Below are positions 1 through 8,691 of a stretch of 64,000 nt of DNA, piece after piece. The number at the start of each line of letters is the position of its first letter. Position 1 is the first letter of the stretch. Under the pieces are notes generated by a model. That model saw nothing but the letters and a program-made list of their open reading frames with translations, made no database searches and was not told the DNA's origin. Origin of the DNA: Bacilli bacterium (lineage in GTDB: Bacteria > Bacillota_I > Bacilli_A > RF39 > UBA660); the NCBI GenBank assembly GCA_017513865.1, contig JAFWMN010000008.1, positions 1 to 64,000 of the forward strand, given 5' to 3'. The position numbers and the translations under genes are program-made.

Positions 1-196
1 TAATTATGATTATATATATTTATTATATATAATCAATAATATATATATTTATTATATACATTAAATAATAGTAAATTTAATGGCTTCCTTCTTATTGTAT
101 CAAGCTATTAAGCATACGTACGTAGGTGGGATCTTGATAAAAAATTATATACATAGCTGTCACTACTGTTTATAATTTTGAGAAGTATTACCACAC
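1..196. other. AT-rich non-coding stretch with direct and inverted repeats
   Basis: No convincing gene is visible. The first 60 bases are almost pure A/T. An 18-base block occurs at about 12-29 and again at about 42-59, and 9-34 forms a near-perfect inverted repeat. Further on, TATCAAG (98-104) and CTTGATA (133-139) are complementary and enclose the palindrome TACGTACGTA, so a structured RNA is possible. I do not recognise a known RNA family here. Confidence 0.3.
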
Positions 197-231
197 AAAA
201 ATATGTTGTTTGACAGGCAACATATTTTTTG
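197..231 (-). terminator. Terminator of the zincin-like gene
   Basis: ATATGTTG (201-208) pairs with CAACATAT (218-225). Read on the minus strand, the hairpin lies just after the stop codon and is followed by a T-run. Confidence 0.7.
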
Positions 232-235
232 TTTG

Positions 236-1702
236 TTATATTTTTTTGACTTTTGTTTGTTTTTTATGATTTTCCATATTCGTTAAAATTTCATTTAATT
301 TGTTTTTATAGTATTGGCTATTTTCACTTATATATATATTCTTTTGTTTATAAGCATCATTTATTAGATTATTTAATTCAACAAGATTCTTTTCTCCTAA
401 TGTGTCTTTCAAATTATTTGTATTGTTTATACGACTTTCGACAATAATATTTTTATATTTTTCATAAAATGGTTTAGCAATAAAACTTATTTTTTCATAT
501 AATGTTCCATTTTCTATTTTGGAATTTTCTTTTGTATTAATTATAAATATGTTGTTTTCATGCATTATTTTCATTATATCTTGGGTTATTAATTCATTTA
601 TTATTTCAGTAAATATTACGGAATTATATTTTTCTTTTTTTGATTTCCTTTTATTAAGTTTTAAGATTTTGTTATTTTGTTTTGAATAATTTATTCTGGA
701 CCATCCACATTTTATTATAATTTCTTTGTCATTCTCATCTATTATATTTCTTTCTATACAGTGATTTAATTCATGGATAATGGTAGAATCTGTGTAATGG
801 CTATAATTATTCAAGTCATATATAACAATTGAATATAATATGATTTTTTCATTTGTTTCTATAAAATTTGGGACAGTTATTGAATTGTTTTCAATTAATC
901 TATATATATTTGCGAAAGATTTTTCTAAGAAATTCATATTTTCAATTTTGTTTTTTGAGTTTATTCCAGTTAGAGCTTCATTGTATTCTATTTTTTCAGC
1001 ACTGTTTAATATTTTTTTTAATGTTTTTAAATATTTATGTTTTTTTTCAGAGATTTTTTTATCGCATAAATCTATAATTTCAGTATAATTTTTACAATTA
1101 GATAGTTCATTTTTTATTTCATTATATTCATTTTTACTTAGTTTTTTTTCTATTTGTTCAAGGCATATTTTTAAATATTTTTCATCTAATTTATTTATTA
1201 AGTTTTCGGTGTATTTTTGCATAAGCTCTATTTCGATATATTTTTCTTTTTCTTTTTTTATACTTCTTTTAGTTTTTTTGAACTTAGCTTTTATTTTTCT
1301 TAAGTATTTTTCTATTTCTCTTTTTTCTTTTACAGATAATTCTTCATTATTTATATTTGGATATATGTTTTTTAAGTGATCTTTAAATATATTTTTTAAA
1401 ATTTCGGTATTTATTTCATCATTTATCCATTGTCTTAAAATAATTTCATATGATTGGATGTTTTGAATGTTTAATTCTTTTAAAAAATCGCATATGTTTT
1501 CATATTCAATCATTCTGTAAATTCTTCTTAATTCTCTTTTTTGTTCTTCATATTGTTGTTTTGATATATGAGTAATTATAAATGTGTTATTTATTCTTTC
1601 TTCGATGAACCTGCGGTATTCTTCGCCATAAAATTCTACAAAAGCTTCTTTTATTTGGGGAAGTTTTTTTTCAATTTCATATTCAGTATTTATAATTTTC
1701 AT
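236..1702 (-). CDS. Zincin-like protein of unknown function (HELNH motif)
   Basis: A 488-residue protein, highly charged and lysine-rich, with long predicted helices or coiled coil in its first 230 residues. About residue 310 it carries HELNHCIE, which matches the HExxH zinc-binding signature of metallopeptidases. About 55 residues later comes EIINELITQ, which resembles the downstream glutamate-bearing segment of zincin families. No signal peptide or membrane segment is seen, so it should be cytoplasmic. The start is supported by AAGGAG seven bases upstream on the minus strand. It stands alone, with a terminator on each side. Metal binding and peptidase activity are inferred from the motif only; the substrate is unknown. 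Confidence 0.7.
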   Translation of the reverse strand: MKIINTEYEIEKKLPQIKEAFVEFYGEEYRRFIEERINNTFIITHISKQQYEEQKRELRRIYRMIEYENICDFLKELNIQNIQSYEIILRQWINDEINTEILKNIFKDHLKNIYPNINNEELSVKEKREIEKYLRKIKAKFKKTKRSIKKEKEKYIEIELMQKYTENLINKLDEKYLKICLEQIEKKLSKNEYNEIKNELSNCKNYTEIIDLCDKKISEKKHKYLKTLKKILNSAEKIEYNEALTGINSKNKIENMNFLEKSFANIYRLIENNSITVPNFIETNEKIILYSIVIYDLNNYSHYTDSTIIHELNHCIERNIIDENDKEIIIKCGWSRINYSKQNNKILKLNKRKSKKEKYNSVIFTEIINELITQDIMKIMHENNIFIINTKENSKIENGTLYEKISFIAKPFYEKYKNIIVESRINNTNNLKDTLGEKNLVELNNLINDAYKQKNIYISENSQYYKNKLNEILTNMENHKKQTKVKKI

Positions 1703-1756
1703 ATGATTGCTCCTTACTGGAGATTTATCTTATATATTTTTTAAAATTTTGTCAAA

Positions 1757-1777
1757 TTAAAAAGCCTTTTAGGCTTT
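1757..1777 (-). terminator. Terminator of tRNA-Thr(CGT)
   Basis: AAGCCT and AGGCTT form a six-base stem. On the minus strand a T-run follows, directly downstream of the tRNA. Confidence 0.75.
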
Positions 1778-1786
1778 ATTTTTAAG

Positions 1787-1862
1787 TGGTGCTGGAAACA
1801 GGACTCGAACCTGCGACCTGCTGATTACGAGACAGCTGCTCTACCAGCTGAGCTAATCCAGC
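1787..1862 (-). tRNA. tRNA-Thr (anticodon CGT)
   Basis: On the minus strand the sequence folds as a cloverleaf: D arm GCTC/GAGC, anticodon loop CTCGTAA (anticodon CGT, reads ACG), T arm with GTTCGAGTC, and an encoded 3' ACCA. The last acceptor pair and last anticodon-stem pair look like T-T mismatches, but the remaining arms are regular. Confidence 0.92.
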
Positions 1863-1900
1863 ACATTTAAATTATACACTATTTTAATATATTTGACTAG

Positions 1901-2002
1901 ATTTTTTATCAAGGATTGTGGTTTGAATTTTGGAAAACCGCTGACTATAATGAATATAAAGCTTTTATCGACAAGGAATTAGAAAAACTGGCCGATAAAT
2001 AA
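1901..2002 (+). pseudogene. 3' remnant of an unidentified gene
   Basis: An open frame of 33 codons with no start codon runs from a TAG at 1898-1900 to TAA at 2000-2002. Its translation has a clearly protein-like tail ending YKAFIDKELEKLADK, and it is followed at once by a proper terminator. Codons such as CTG and GCC are rare in the rest of the window. This looks like the C-terminal end left after deletion of a gene, possibly acquired from elsewhere. I cannot name the parent protein. Confidence 0.5.
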
Positions 2003-2006
2003 AAAA

Positions 2007-2029
2007 GACTTACTATGTAAGTTTTTTTT
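2007..2029 (+). terminator. Terminator after the gene remnant
   Basis: ACTTAC-TAT-GTAAGT followed by eight T. It sits right after the remnant's stop codon. Confidence 0.75.
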
Positions 2030-2055
2030 GAATATTTTTTTAAATAGTGTATAAT
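2028..2055 (+). promoter_or_regulatory. Promoter of mutL
   Basis: TTGAAT (2028-2033) and TATAAT (2050-2055) are 16 bases apart, just upstream of the mutL ribosome binding site. Confidence 0.6.
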
Positions 2056-2071
2056 TTTATTAGGTGATTAT

Positions 2072-3838
2072 ATGTCAGTTATTAAAGTAATGGATGAACT
2101 TTTAGCTAATAAAATTGCGGCTGGAGAAGTAGTCGAAAAATGTGCATCAGTGGTTAAAGAACTTGTTGAAAACAGTATTGATGCAGGAGCAACTGAGATT
2201 AAAGTTTTACTTGAGGATGCTGGAACTAGAGAAATAAAGGTTATTGATAATGGTAAAGGTATGGATAAAGATGATGCGGTTTTAGCATTTTCTAGACACG
2301 CTACTAGTAAAATAGATAGCGAAGATGATTTATTTAGACTTAATACTTTAGGCTTTAGAGGGGAAGCTTTAGCTTCTATTGCAGCTGTTAGTAAAGTTGA
2401 TTTAAAAACTTGTGATAAAGATGTTGGAACGCATGTTGTAATAGACGGTGGTAAAATTGTAGAGGTATCTAGAGGAGATGCTAGAGGAGGTACAATAATA
2501 TCAGTTAGTGAACTTTTTTATAATACACCAGCTAGGCTTAAACATATGAAAAGTTTATATACTGAGCTTGCTAATATTACTGATTATATGAATAAACTAG
2601 CTTTATCTCACCCTGAAATTAGATTTGTTTTACAAAATAATGATAATGTTATTTTAAAAACTGATGGTTCATCTAATGTTTTAAAGGTTATTCAAAATAT
2701 ATATGGTAATGACGTTGCCAAAAAAATGGTTTTTGTATCTGGGGAAAATGATGATTATGAAATCGAAGGATATATTTCTCTTCCTGAGGTACATAGGTCT
2801 AATAGGAACAACATGGTTACTATTGTAAATGGTAGAGTAGTGAAAAACATGGAAATTAATCGAACTATTAATGATGCTTATCATTCGTATAAACCAGATA
2901 ATAGATATCCGATTACTGTTTTAAGTATAAATGTTGATCCTAGTGTGATTGATGTAAATATTCATCCAACTAAAATGGATATTAAATTTAGTAAAATAGA
3001 TACTTTGCTTGAACTTATTAAAGGAGTTGTTATATCAGGAATTTCCAACAGGAATTTAATTCCGGAAGTATCCATTAAAAAAGAAAAACCAAAGAGAGAA
3101 GAAATTAAATTTGATTTAGAAAGAAAAACTTCAAAAGTAACTTCTGAAGATGTTTCAGAAGAAATAATTGTTAATGACTTTATATACGAAGATGAAAATA
3201 GTGGGGATGTAGTTCAAGTAGTTAACGATAGTGAAGAGGAATTTATGCCGGAAATGTATCCAGTTGGTCTTGTTCATGGGACTTATATAATATGTCAAAA
3301 TGAAAAAGGAATGTATATTATAGATCAGCATGCAGCTAAAGAAAGGTGCAATTACGAAAAATTTAAGGAGGAGATGGGGAAACCTAATATTTCTAGTACG
3401 CCTCTTCTATTTCCAATTACTATTGAGCTATCTAATAATGAATTTATGATTTTAAAGGAAAACATGTATATTTTAAAAGATATGAAATTTAAAATAGAAG
3501 AATTTGGTATTAATTCAGTGATTGTTAAAGAACATCCGACTTGGTTAATAGGAGATGCTGAAGAAGCAATTAGAAAAATTATTGAAATAGTAATTGCGAC
3601 TGAAAAGGATTTTGATATTGAAAAATTTAATGAAAAGGTAGCTACTATGATGAGTTGTAAAAAAGCTATAAAAGCTAATACAAATATAGAAATGGAAGAA
3701 ATGGAAGCGTTAATTAATGATTTAAGATCTTGTAAAAATCCATTTAATTGTCCTCACGGTAGACCGACAATGATTTATTATTCTAATTATGATTTAGAAA
3801 AATTATTTAAACGTAGTGGTTTTGATATTATTAAATAG
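2072..3838 (+). CDS. mutL: DNA mismatch repair protein MutL (endonuclease type)
   Basis: 588 residues. The N-terminal GHKL ATPase domain shows ELVENSIDAGA (from E30), DNGKGM (from D59) and GFRGEAL (94-100). After a charged linker, the C-terminal domain has DQHAAKER (from about D418), matching the DQHA(X)2E(X)4E metal site of nicking MutL proteins, and the late CPHGRP motif near residue 560. It should therefore nick DNA in methyl-independent mismatch repair together with MutS. mutS, usually its neighbour, is not next to it here. The start has AGGTGAT upstream and a sigma-A-type promoter. It begins a run of same-strand genes reaching ffh. Confidence 0.96.
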   Translation: MSVIKVMDELLANKIAAGEVVEKCASVVKELVENSIDAGATEIKVLLEDAGTREIKVIDNGKGMDKDDAVLAFSRHATSKIDSEDDLFRLNTLGFRGEALASIAAVSKVDLKTCDKDVGTHVVIDGGKIVEVSRGDARGGTIISVSELFYNTPARLKHMKSLYTELANITDYMNKLALSHPEIRFVLQNNDNVILKTDGSSNVLKVIQNIYGNDVAKKMVFVSGENDDYEIEGYISLPEVHRSNRNNMVTIVNGRVVKNMEINRTINDAYHSYKPDNRYPITVLSINVDPSVIDVNIHPTKMDIKFSKIDTLLELIKGVVISGISNRNLIPEVSIKKEKPKREEIKFDLERKTSKVTSEDVSEEIIVNDFIYEDENSGDVVQVVNDSEEEFMPEMYPVGLVHGTYIICQNEKGMYIIDQHAAKERCNYEKFKEEMGKPNISSTPLLFPITIELSNNEFMILKENMYILKDMKFKIEEFGINSVIVKEHPTWLIGDAEEAIRKIIEIVIATEKDFDIEKFNEKVATMMSCKKAIKANTNIEMEEMEALINDLRSCKNPFNCPHGRPTMIYYSNYDLEKLFKRSGFDIIK

Positions 3839-3849
3839 GTGGTGAAATA

Positions 3850-4956
3850 ATGGTTTATTTAGATTATAGTGCGACTAGTCCAGTGGATAAAGAAGTTATG
3901 GATAGTTTTATAAAGGCAAGTTCATATTATGGAAATCCTAATTCTCTTCATAAATTTGGGACAGAGGCTAAAAAATTAATTGATGCCTCTACGAATAAGA
4001 TTTCTGAAATTCTTAATGTTAAGACAAGTGAAATTATTTATACTTCGGGAGCTAGTGAAGCTAATAATATGGTTATAAAAGCGATGGAAAACTACAAAAA
4101 TAGAGGCAAACATATTATTACAACAGAACTTGAACACTCATCTATAAATATTCCTTTAGAATACTTAAAAGAAAAAGGTTTTATTATTGATTATGTGCCT
4201 TTAATTAATGGAGTAGTTGATATAAATGCTTTAGAGGGAATGCTTGATAATGTATGCTTAGTTACTATTAGTATGGTAAATAGTGAAGTAGGTATTAGAC
4301 AGCCGATTGAAGAAATTGGTAAAATGTTAAAAAAATATCCTAAAATATTTTTTCATACGGATATTACGCAGGCTACTGGTAAGATAAAATTTGATCTTAG
4401 TGATGTTGATTTCGCTAGTTTTTCAGCACATAAGTTTTTTGGATTTAAAGGTGTTGGAGTTCTATATAAAAAAGAAAATATAAATATTACTCCTTTAATT
4501 CATGGTGGTAAAAGCACAACTATTTATCGTAGTGGGACGCCAGCCACAGAACTTATTGTTAGTATGGCTAAAGCTTTAAGACTTGCTTATGAGAATATTG
4601 ATAAGGATTTAGAAAAAATAAAAGAGTTAAATTTATATTTAAAAGAAAAATTAGCTAAATATGAAAAAGTATTTATAAATAGTAATGAAAATTCTATTTA
4701 TCATATTTTAAATTTTAGTGTAATAGAGGTTAAACCTGAAACGTTTATGCATAGTTTAGAAAAGGATGATATTTATATTTCAACGCAAAGTGCGTGTGCG
4801 ACTGGTAATTATTCTAAAAGTGTTTTAGCTTTAACCAGTGATATGAAAAGGGCTTCTAGTAGTTTAAGGATCAGTATTTCTAGAAAAACTACTAAAGAAG
4901 AAATTGATAAATTTTTAAAGGCTTTTGATAATAGTTATAATAAATTAATTAGTTGA
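3850..4956 (+). CDS. Cysteine desulfurase (NifS/IscS type, class V aminotransferase)
   Basis: 368 residues of a PLP enzyme that takes sulfur from cysteine as a persulfide. SAHKFFGFKG near residue 196 holds the PLP lysine and QSACATG near residue 315 holds the active cysteine. That cysteine loop is the class I (IscS/NifS) form, unlike the RAGNHC form in the sufS gene at 10.2 kb, so the organism has one enzyme of each class. Class I copies in Bacilli often serve tRNA thiolation (ThiI or MnmA). No such partner is adjacent here. The gene lies 11 bases after mutL, with GGTGGTG as the binding site. Confidence 0.92.
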   Translation: MVYLDYSATSPVDKEVMDSFIKASSYYGNPNSLHKFGTEAKKLIDASTNKISEILNVKTSEIIYTSGASEANNMVIKAMENYKNRGKHIITTELEHSSINIPLEYLKEKGFIIDYVPLINGVVDINALEGMLDNVCLVTISMVNSEVGIRQPIEEIGKMLKKYPKIFFHTDITQATGKIKFDLSDVDFASFSAHKFFGFKGVGVLYKKENINITPLIHGGKSTTIYRSGTPATELIVSMAKALRLAYENIDKDLEKIKELNLYLKEKLAKYEKVFINSNENSIYHILNFSVIEVKPETFMHSLEKDDIYISTQSACATGNYSKSVLALTSDMKRASSSLRISISRKTTKEEIDKFLKAFDNSYNKLIS

Positions 4957-5006
4957 CTTTAAGCGAAAATACTGTTAATATTTTAATGAAAGTTATAGGT
5001 GATAAT

Positions 5007-5729
5007 ATGAAAAAGTTTATAGTAAATAAAGAATTTTGGGATTTGTTTCCTGATTCAGCAATTGGTATTCTTGTTTTAGAAAATGTTAAAGAAAATATTG
5101 AAATAGGAGAAAGTGAAGCTTTAGAGATAAAAAATATCTTAGATAGTGCGAATAAAGAAGCTAAAAAGTATTTGACAAGTGATGTTATTTCAGAAAATGA
5201 AGTTGTTAAGGTTTGGCGCGAAGCTTATCAAAAATTTCCGACAAAAAAAGGTGTTAGATGCTCGTTAGAAAATTTACTTAAGCGTATTTTACATGATAAT
5301 CCAGTAGGAACTATTTTTCCATCTGTGGATATTACTAATGCAATATCGCTCAAATATGCACTTCCTATTGGAGCCGAAGATAGAGATAAATTAGATGGTG
5401 ATATTCATTTAGGGGCAATGAAAGGTGGAGAAAAGTTTTTACCAATAGGATCTGATAAGGAAGAACCTCCTTATGAAGGAGAAATTGCTTATTATGATAA
5501 TTATGGAGCTGTTTGTCGTTGCTTGAATTGGCGTGATGGTAAAAGAACACAAATTGATGATAATACGACTTCAGAATTTATTGTTATGGAATGTGTTGAT
5601 TCAAGTAGAATAGAGGATTTAAATAAAGCTATTTCTGAGCTTGAAGAGTTAATGATAAAATATTTAGGTGCTAAAACTTTTAATAAACAAATAATTACAA
5701 AAGACAATCCTTCTATGGATATAGAATAA
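5007..5729 (+). CDS. B3/B4 tRNA-binding domain protein
   Basis: 240 residues. The sequence resembles stand-alone B3/B4 proteins, a fold related to the editing domain of the phenylalanyl-tRNA synthetase beta chain. Family-like stretches are the central GVRCSLENLLKRI and DITNAISLKYALPIGAED. A frame without a good start reaches back to 4953, but AGGTGAT lies seven bases before the ATG at 5007, so that start is chosen. It would follow the desulfurase by 50 bases. In relatives such proteins may check or edit mischarged tRNA; that role is inference. Confidence 0.8.
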   Translation: MKKFIVNKEFWDLFPDSAIGILVLENVKENIEIGESEALEIKNILDSANKEAKKYLTSDVISENEVVKVWREAYQKFPTKKGVRCSLENLLKRILHDNPVGTIFPSVDITNAISLKYALPIGAEDRDKLDGDIHLGAMKGGEKFLPIGSDKEEPPYEGEIAYYDNYGAVCRCLNWRDGKRTQIDDNTTSEFIVMECVDSSRIEDLNKAISELEELMIKYLGAKTFNKQIITKDNPSMDIE

Positions 5730-5741
5730 ATGGTGATATAA

Positions 5742-7049
5742 ATGTTTGAAAACTTAGGCGATAGACTTCAAAATGCTTTAAATAAAATAAAAGGTTATGG
5801 AAGAATATCTGAAGAAAATATTGGTGAAGTAACCAGAGAAATTAGACTAGCTTTACTTGAAGCTGATGTTAACTATAAGGTAGTTAAAGAGTTTATTAAT
5901 AATGTTAAAGATAAAGCACTTGGTGAAGAAGTTAAAAATAGCTTAAAACCTGGGGAAGTTTTTGTTAAGATTGTTAAAGATGAATTAGTATCTTTACTTG
6001 GTAATGAAGCGGAACCATTAATTGTTGTTAAACCAATGACTATTTTAATGATGGTAGGTCTTCAAGGTAGTGGTAAAACAACAACTACTGGTAAGCTAGC
6101 TTTACTTTTAAGAAAAAAATATGGTCTTAAACCTTTGATGGTAGCTTGTGATGTTTATCGTCCAGCCGCCATAGATCAATTAAAACAAATAGGAAAAGAA
6201 CTTAATATTGACGTATATAGTGAAGGCAAAGGTAATCCTGTAGAAATTGCAAAAAATGCGGTAGAATATGCGAAAGAAAATGGGTACAACTATGTACTTA
6301 TAGATACGGCTGGAAGACTTCATATAGATGAAGAACTTATGGGTGAACTTCAAGATATTAATAAATCAGTAGATCCAAATGAGATACTTTTAGTATTGGA
6401 TAGTATGATGGGACAAGATGCGGTTAATGTGATTACTGGATTTGATGAAGTTTTACCTATTACTGGTTCTATTTTAACTAAATTAGACGGTGATACTAAA
6501 GGAGGAGCAGCTTTATCAATAAGACATTTGACAAATATTCCAATTAAATTTATTGGTGTTAGTGAAAAGATGGATGGCTTAGAAGCTTTTTATCCAGAAA
6601 GAATGGCTAATCGTATTTTAGATATGGGCGATTTGATGGGCATGATTGAAAAAGCTGAAAGCGTGATTGATGAAGATGAAGCTTTAAAAACAGCCCAGAA
6701 ACTGCAAAAAGGGAAATTTGATTTAGAGGATTTTTTAAGTTCATTTAAGCAAATAAAAAAATTAGGTCCACTTGAAAATTTAATTAAGTTAATTCCTGGT
6801 GCTAAAAAAATGGGCCTTAGTAATGTAAATATTGATCCTAAAGATCTTGCTCATATAGAAGCAATTATTTTATCAATGACACCAACTGAAAGAAAAAATC
6901 CTGATATGCTTAAATCAAGTAGAAAAAGAAGAATTGCTGCTGGAAGTGGCAGATCTGTAGAAGAAGTTAACAAATTACTTAAACAGTTTGATCAAATGAA
7001 AGTTATGATGAAACAAATGAAAAATGGTAATTTTAAAATGCCATTTTAA
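5742..7049 (+). CDS. ffh: Signal recognition particle protein Ffh (SRP54)
   Basis: 435 residues, slightly short for the family. The N domain is followed by the G domain with GLQGSGKTT (about 105-113), DTAGR, and TKLDGD. The M domain then begins around residue 300 and ends in a short methionine-rich tail. It binds 4.5S RNA and signal sequences of nascent membrane proteins and docks with FtsY. It lies 12 bases after the B3/B4 gene and is closed by a terminator. The usual partners ylxM and rpsP are not adjacent; rpsP is at 21.5 kb. Confidence 0.97.
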   Translation: MFENLGDRLQNALNKIKGYGRISEENIGEVTREIRLALLEADVNYKVVKEFINNVKDKALGEEVKNSLKPGEVFVKIVKDELVSLLGNEAEPLIVVKPMTILMMVGLQGSGKTTTTGKLALLLRKKYGLKPLMVACDVYRPAAIDQLKQIGKELNIDVYSEGKGNPVEIAKNAVEYAKENGYNYVLIDTAGRLHIDEELMGELQDINKSVDPNEILLVLDSMMGQDAVNVITGFDEVLPITGSILTKLDGDTKGGAALSIRHLTNIPIKFIGVSEKMDGLEAFYPERMANRILDMGDLMGMIEKAESVIDEDEALKTAQKLQKGKFDLEDFLSSFKQIKKLGPLENLIKLIPGAKKMGLSNVNIDPKDLAHIEAIILSMTPTERKNPDMLKSSRKRRIAAGSGRSVEEVNKLLKQFDQMKVMMKQMKNGNFKMPF

Positions 7050-7057
7050 GGAGTTAT

Positions 7058-7090
7058 AAAAATCCTCGAATTAATTATTCAGGATTTTTA
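7058..7090 (+). terminator. Terminator after ffh
   Basis: AATCCT and AGGATT form a stem around a 14-base loop, followed by a T-run. Confidence 0.65.
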
Positions 7091-7148
7091 ATTTACGTAA
7101 AGCTTTATATAGATAGTATAAAAAATGAAATATAGAAAAAATAAATGC

Positions 7149-7154
7149 TATAAT
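7149..7154 (+). promoter_or_regulatory. -10 box of the anchored surface protein gene
   Basis: TATAAT 29 bases before the start codon at 7184. No convincing -35 box is seen. Confidence 0.45.
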
Positions 7155-7183
7155 ATAAGTGTAAAATAATAAAGGAGAGAAAT

Positions 7184-7627
7184 ATGAAGAAAAATATTAT
7201 TATAGGGGTATTGATTGTTGTTATTTTAATATTAGGAGGATCATTATTATATCTTAATTTGAATAAAGATAAAGTAGGCTGTGCTAAATGTACTACGCAA
7301 ACTAAATGTTCTACAAATGATTCTGAGCAGTCTGATATTGAAGAAGAAAAAACTACCAAGGAAGAAGAAAAGATCTCTAGCAATTATATTAATGCTGTTT
7401 ATTGGAATAGTGATAATTCTTCTGAATTGATCTTATTTGGTGATGGAAAGTGCTTTTCTTTGACTGATGATTCTGAATACAACTCAGGCACTTATATAAT
7501 GGGAAGTGGCAAACTCATTGTTACTTTATATGTATATGATGAAAAAGTAATTCAAACTTATACTATTTCAAGTGATTATAAGACTATAACTTTAGAAAAT
7601 GGTACTAGTTTTGAAAAATTAAATTAA
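7184..7627 (+). CDS. Small membrane-anchored extracellular protein, unknown
   Basis: 147 residues. Residues 4-26 form one hydrophobic helix after MKKN, so it is a signal anchor or uncleaved signal. It is followed by a Cys/Ser/Glu-rich linker containing CAKCTTQTKC. The C-terminal 75 residues are rich in short beta-type stretches with GDGKCFSL and SGTYIMGSGKLIVTL, suggesting a small beta domain outside the cell. There is no lipobox at the end of the hydrophobic segment. AAAGGAG lies upstream. Function is unknown; it is a single-gene unit with its own promoter and terminator. Confidence 0.7.
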   Translation: MKKNIIIGVLIVVILILGGSLLYLNLNKDKVGCAKCTTQTKCSTNDSEQSDIEEEKTTKEEEKISSNYINAVYWNSDNSSELILFGDGKCFSLTDDSEYNSGTYIMGSGKLIVTLYVYDEKVIQTYTISSDYKTITLENGTSFEKLN

Positions 7628-7629
7628 TA

Positions 7630-7659
7630 AAAGCTAAAATTTAATTATTTTAGCTTTTT
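7630..7659 (+). terminator. Terminator of the anchored protein gene
   Basis: An 11-base stem (AAAGCTAAAAT with ATTTTAGCTTT) followed by T's. Confidence 0.75.
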
Positions 7660-7804
7660 AATTATATTTTGCATTCCATATTTATTATTCTATACAAACA
7701 TTGGTCATTATGATTATATTAAGAAAATCATTTGTGTTACCTTTTTCAATAAATTTTAAATTTCTGTTTTTGTACTCAATAATGCATTTATATAAAACTT
7801 TTGA

Positions 7805-7832
7805 ATAAAAATAATGACTAAAAGCCATTATT
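7805..7832 (-). terminator. Terminator of the CotD-like gene
   Basis: On the minus strand AATAATG and CATTATT form a stem that overlaps the last codons and stop, followed by TTTATT. Confidence 0.6.
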
Positions 7833-8078
7833 TATGAATTTTGTGCAGCATCCCGGATCATTATTTATTATTTCATTTTCTTCTGAACAGGTGTATTCTG
7901 GCGTATATGTATGATTATAGATATGTTTGTTAATGATGTGAGTATGAATTGGACATATATGATTTACTTCATGGCATATTTCTTTTTCTACATATTTATT
8001 AATTGCAGGTTCAATTATAGGATTATTACACCTACAGTTATTCATAGGAAAAGATATACCAAAATTTTTTTTAAACAT
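7818..8078 (-). CDS. CotD-family spore coat protein
   Basis: 86 residues, rich in His, Cys, Asn and Tyr. The pattern CRCNNPIIEP, then EICHEVNHICPIHTHIINKH, is like CotD inner-coat proteins, which have CHP/CxxH-type blocks followed by repeated histidines. GGGGG lies nine bases before the ATG on the minus strand. CotD is made late in the mother cell and assembled into the inner coat. The match is by composition and spacing of Cys and His, so it is fair rather than certain; it is supported by cotE and spoIVFB in the same window. The reverse frame in the same place is a shadow. Confidence 0.65.
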   Translation of the reverse strand: MFKKNFGISFPMNNCRCNNPIIEPAINKYVEKEICHEVNHICPIHTHIINKHIYNHTYTPEYTCSEENEIINNDPGCCTKFINNGF

Positions 8079-8149
8079 TTTTTTCCCCCTTATCTAATTT
8101 ATAATATGCTTATTTGGTTTTTTTGAATATGTAAAATGTTTATTTAAAT

Positions 8150-8173
8150 AAAAAAACCTATATTTATAGGTTA
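8150..8173 (-). terminator. Terminator of the HIT gene
   Basis: AACCTATA and TATAGGTT form an eight-base stem. On the minus strand it overlaps the stop codon and a T-run follows. Confidence 0.7.
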
Positions 8174-8533
8174 TTTTGTTAATATATTAAATACTTCTTC
8201 AACAGGAATAGTTTTTGGTTTGTTTTTATATTGAGGTATTAGATGCATATGGTAGTGTTTTACTTCTTCAGCTATACCATTATTTTGGGCTATAGTGAGT
8301 CCATCAGTATTTAATTTTTTTTCGAGTAATTTTCCAATTTTTCTAGCTGTTTCCATTATATGAGTTAAGGTGTCATTATCAATATCATATAAGTCTAAAA
8401 AGTGATTTTTAGGAACAATTAGAGTATGCCCTAAAGTATTTGGATTTATATCTAAAAATACTACTACTTTTTCATCCTCATATAATTTATATGATGGTAT
8501 TTCTCCATTTACAATTTTACAAAATATATCCAC
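8171..8533 (-). CDS. HIT-family nucleotide hydrolase
   Basis: 120 residues. The histidine triad HYHMHLIPQ lies near the C-terminus and the N-terminus DIFCKIVNGEIPSYK is typical of HIT/Hint-type proteins. These hydrolyse adenosine phosphoramidates or dinucleotide polyphosphates. An ATG lies at 8542, but GGAG abuts it. The GTG at 8533 has proper spacing and gives the family's usual MDIFCKI start, so I place the start there. It is a single gene transcribed away from suf. Confidence 0.9.
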   Translation of the reverse strand: MDIFCKIVNGEIPSYKLYEDEKVVVFLDINPNTLGHTLIVPKNHFLDLYDIDNDTLTHIMETARKIGKLLEKKLNTDGLTIAQNNGIAEEVKHYHMHLIPQYKNKPKTIPVEEVFNILTK

Positions 8534-8567
8534 AGTGTTCATCTCCTATAGTAAGTATATCATTTAT

Positions 8568-8594
8568 TAAAAAAAGAGTAAATAACTCTTTTTG
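8568..8594. repeat. Symmetric hairpin between HIT and sufC
   Basis: AAAGAGT-AAAT-AACTCTTT flanked by A-run and T-run, so it could terminate in either direction. It lies between divergent genes, where a terminator has no obvious target; it may be a leader attenuator or shield against read-through. Confidence 0.45.
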
Positions 8595-8691
8595 GTGAAT
8601 ATCTGCGAATATTCTATTTTATTATTAGATAAATTTATATTATTTATTCAAAAAAATAGTAAAAAGTGTTAAAATATTAGAGGTGATGCAA

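Noticed and set aside
1..60. A/T repeats as a CRISPR array
   Set aside because: Only two copies of simple A/T sequence, with no regular spacers and no cas genes in the window.
840..1088. Plus-strand frames inside the zincin-like gene
   Set aside because: They are Phe/Ile-rich reverse readings of lysine-rich helices; the minus-strand gene has a good start and terminator.
7911..8126. Plus-strand frame opposite the CotD-like gene
   Set aside because: Hydrophobic shadow of an AT-rich gene; no binding site, and the minus-strand frame has both start signal and family pattern.
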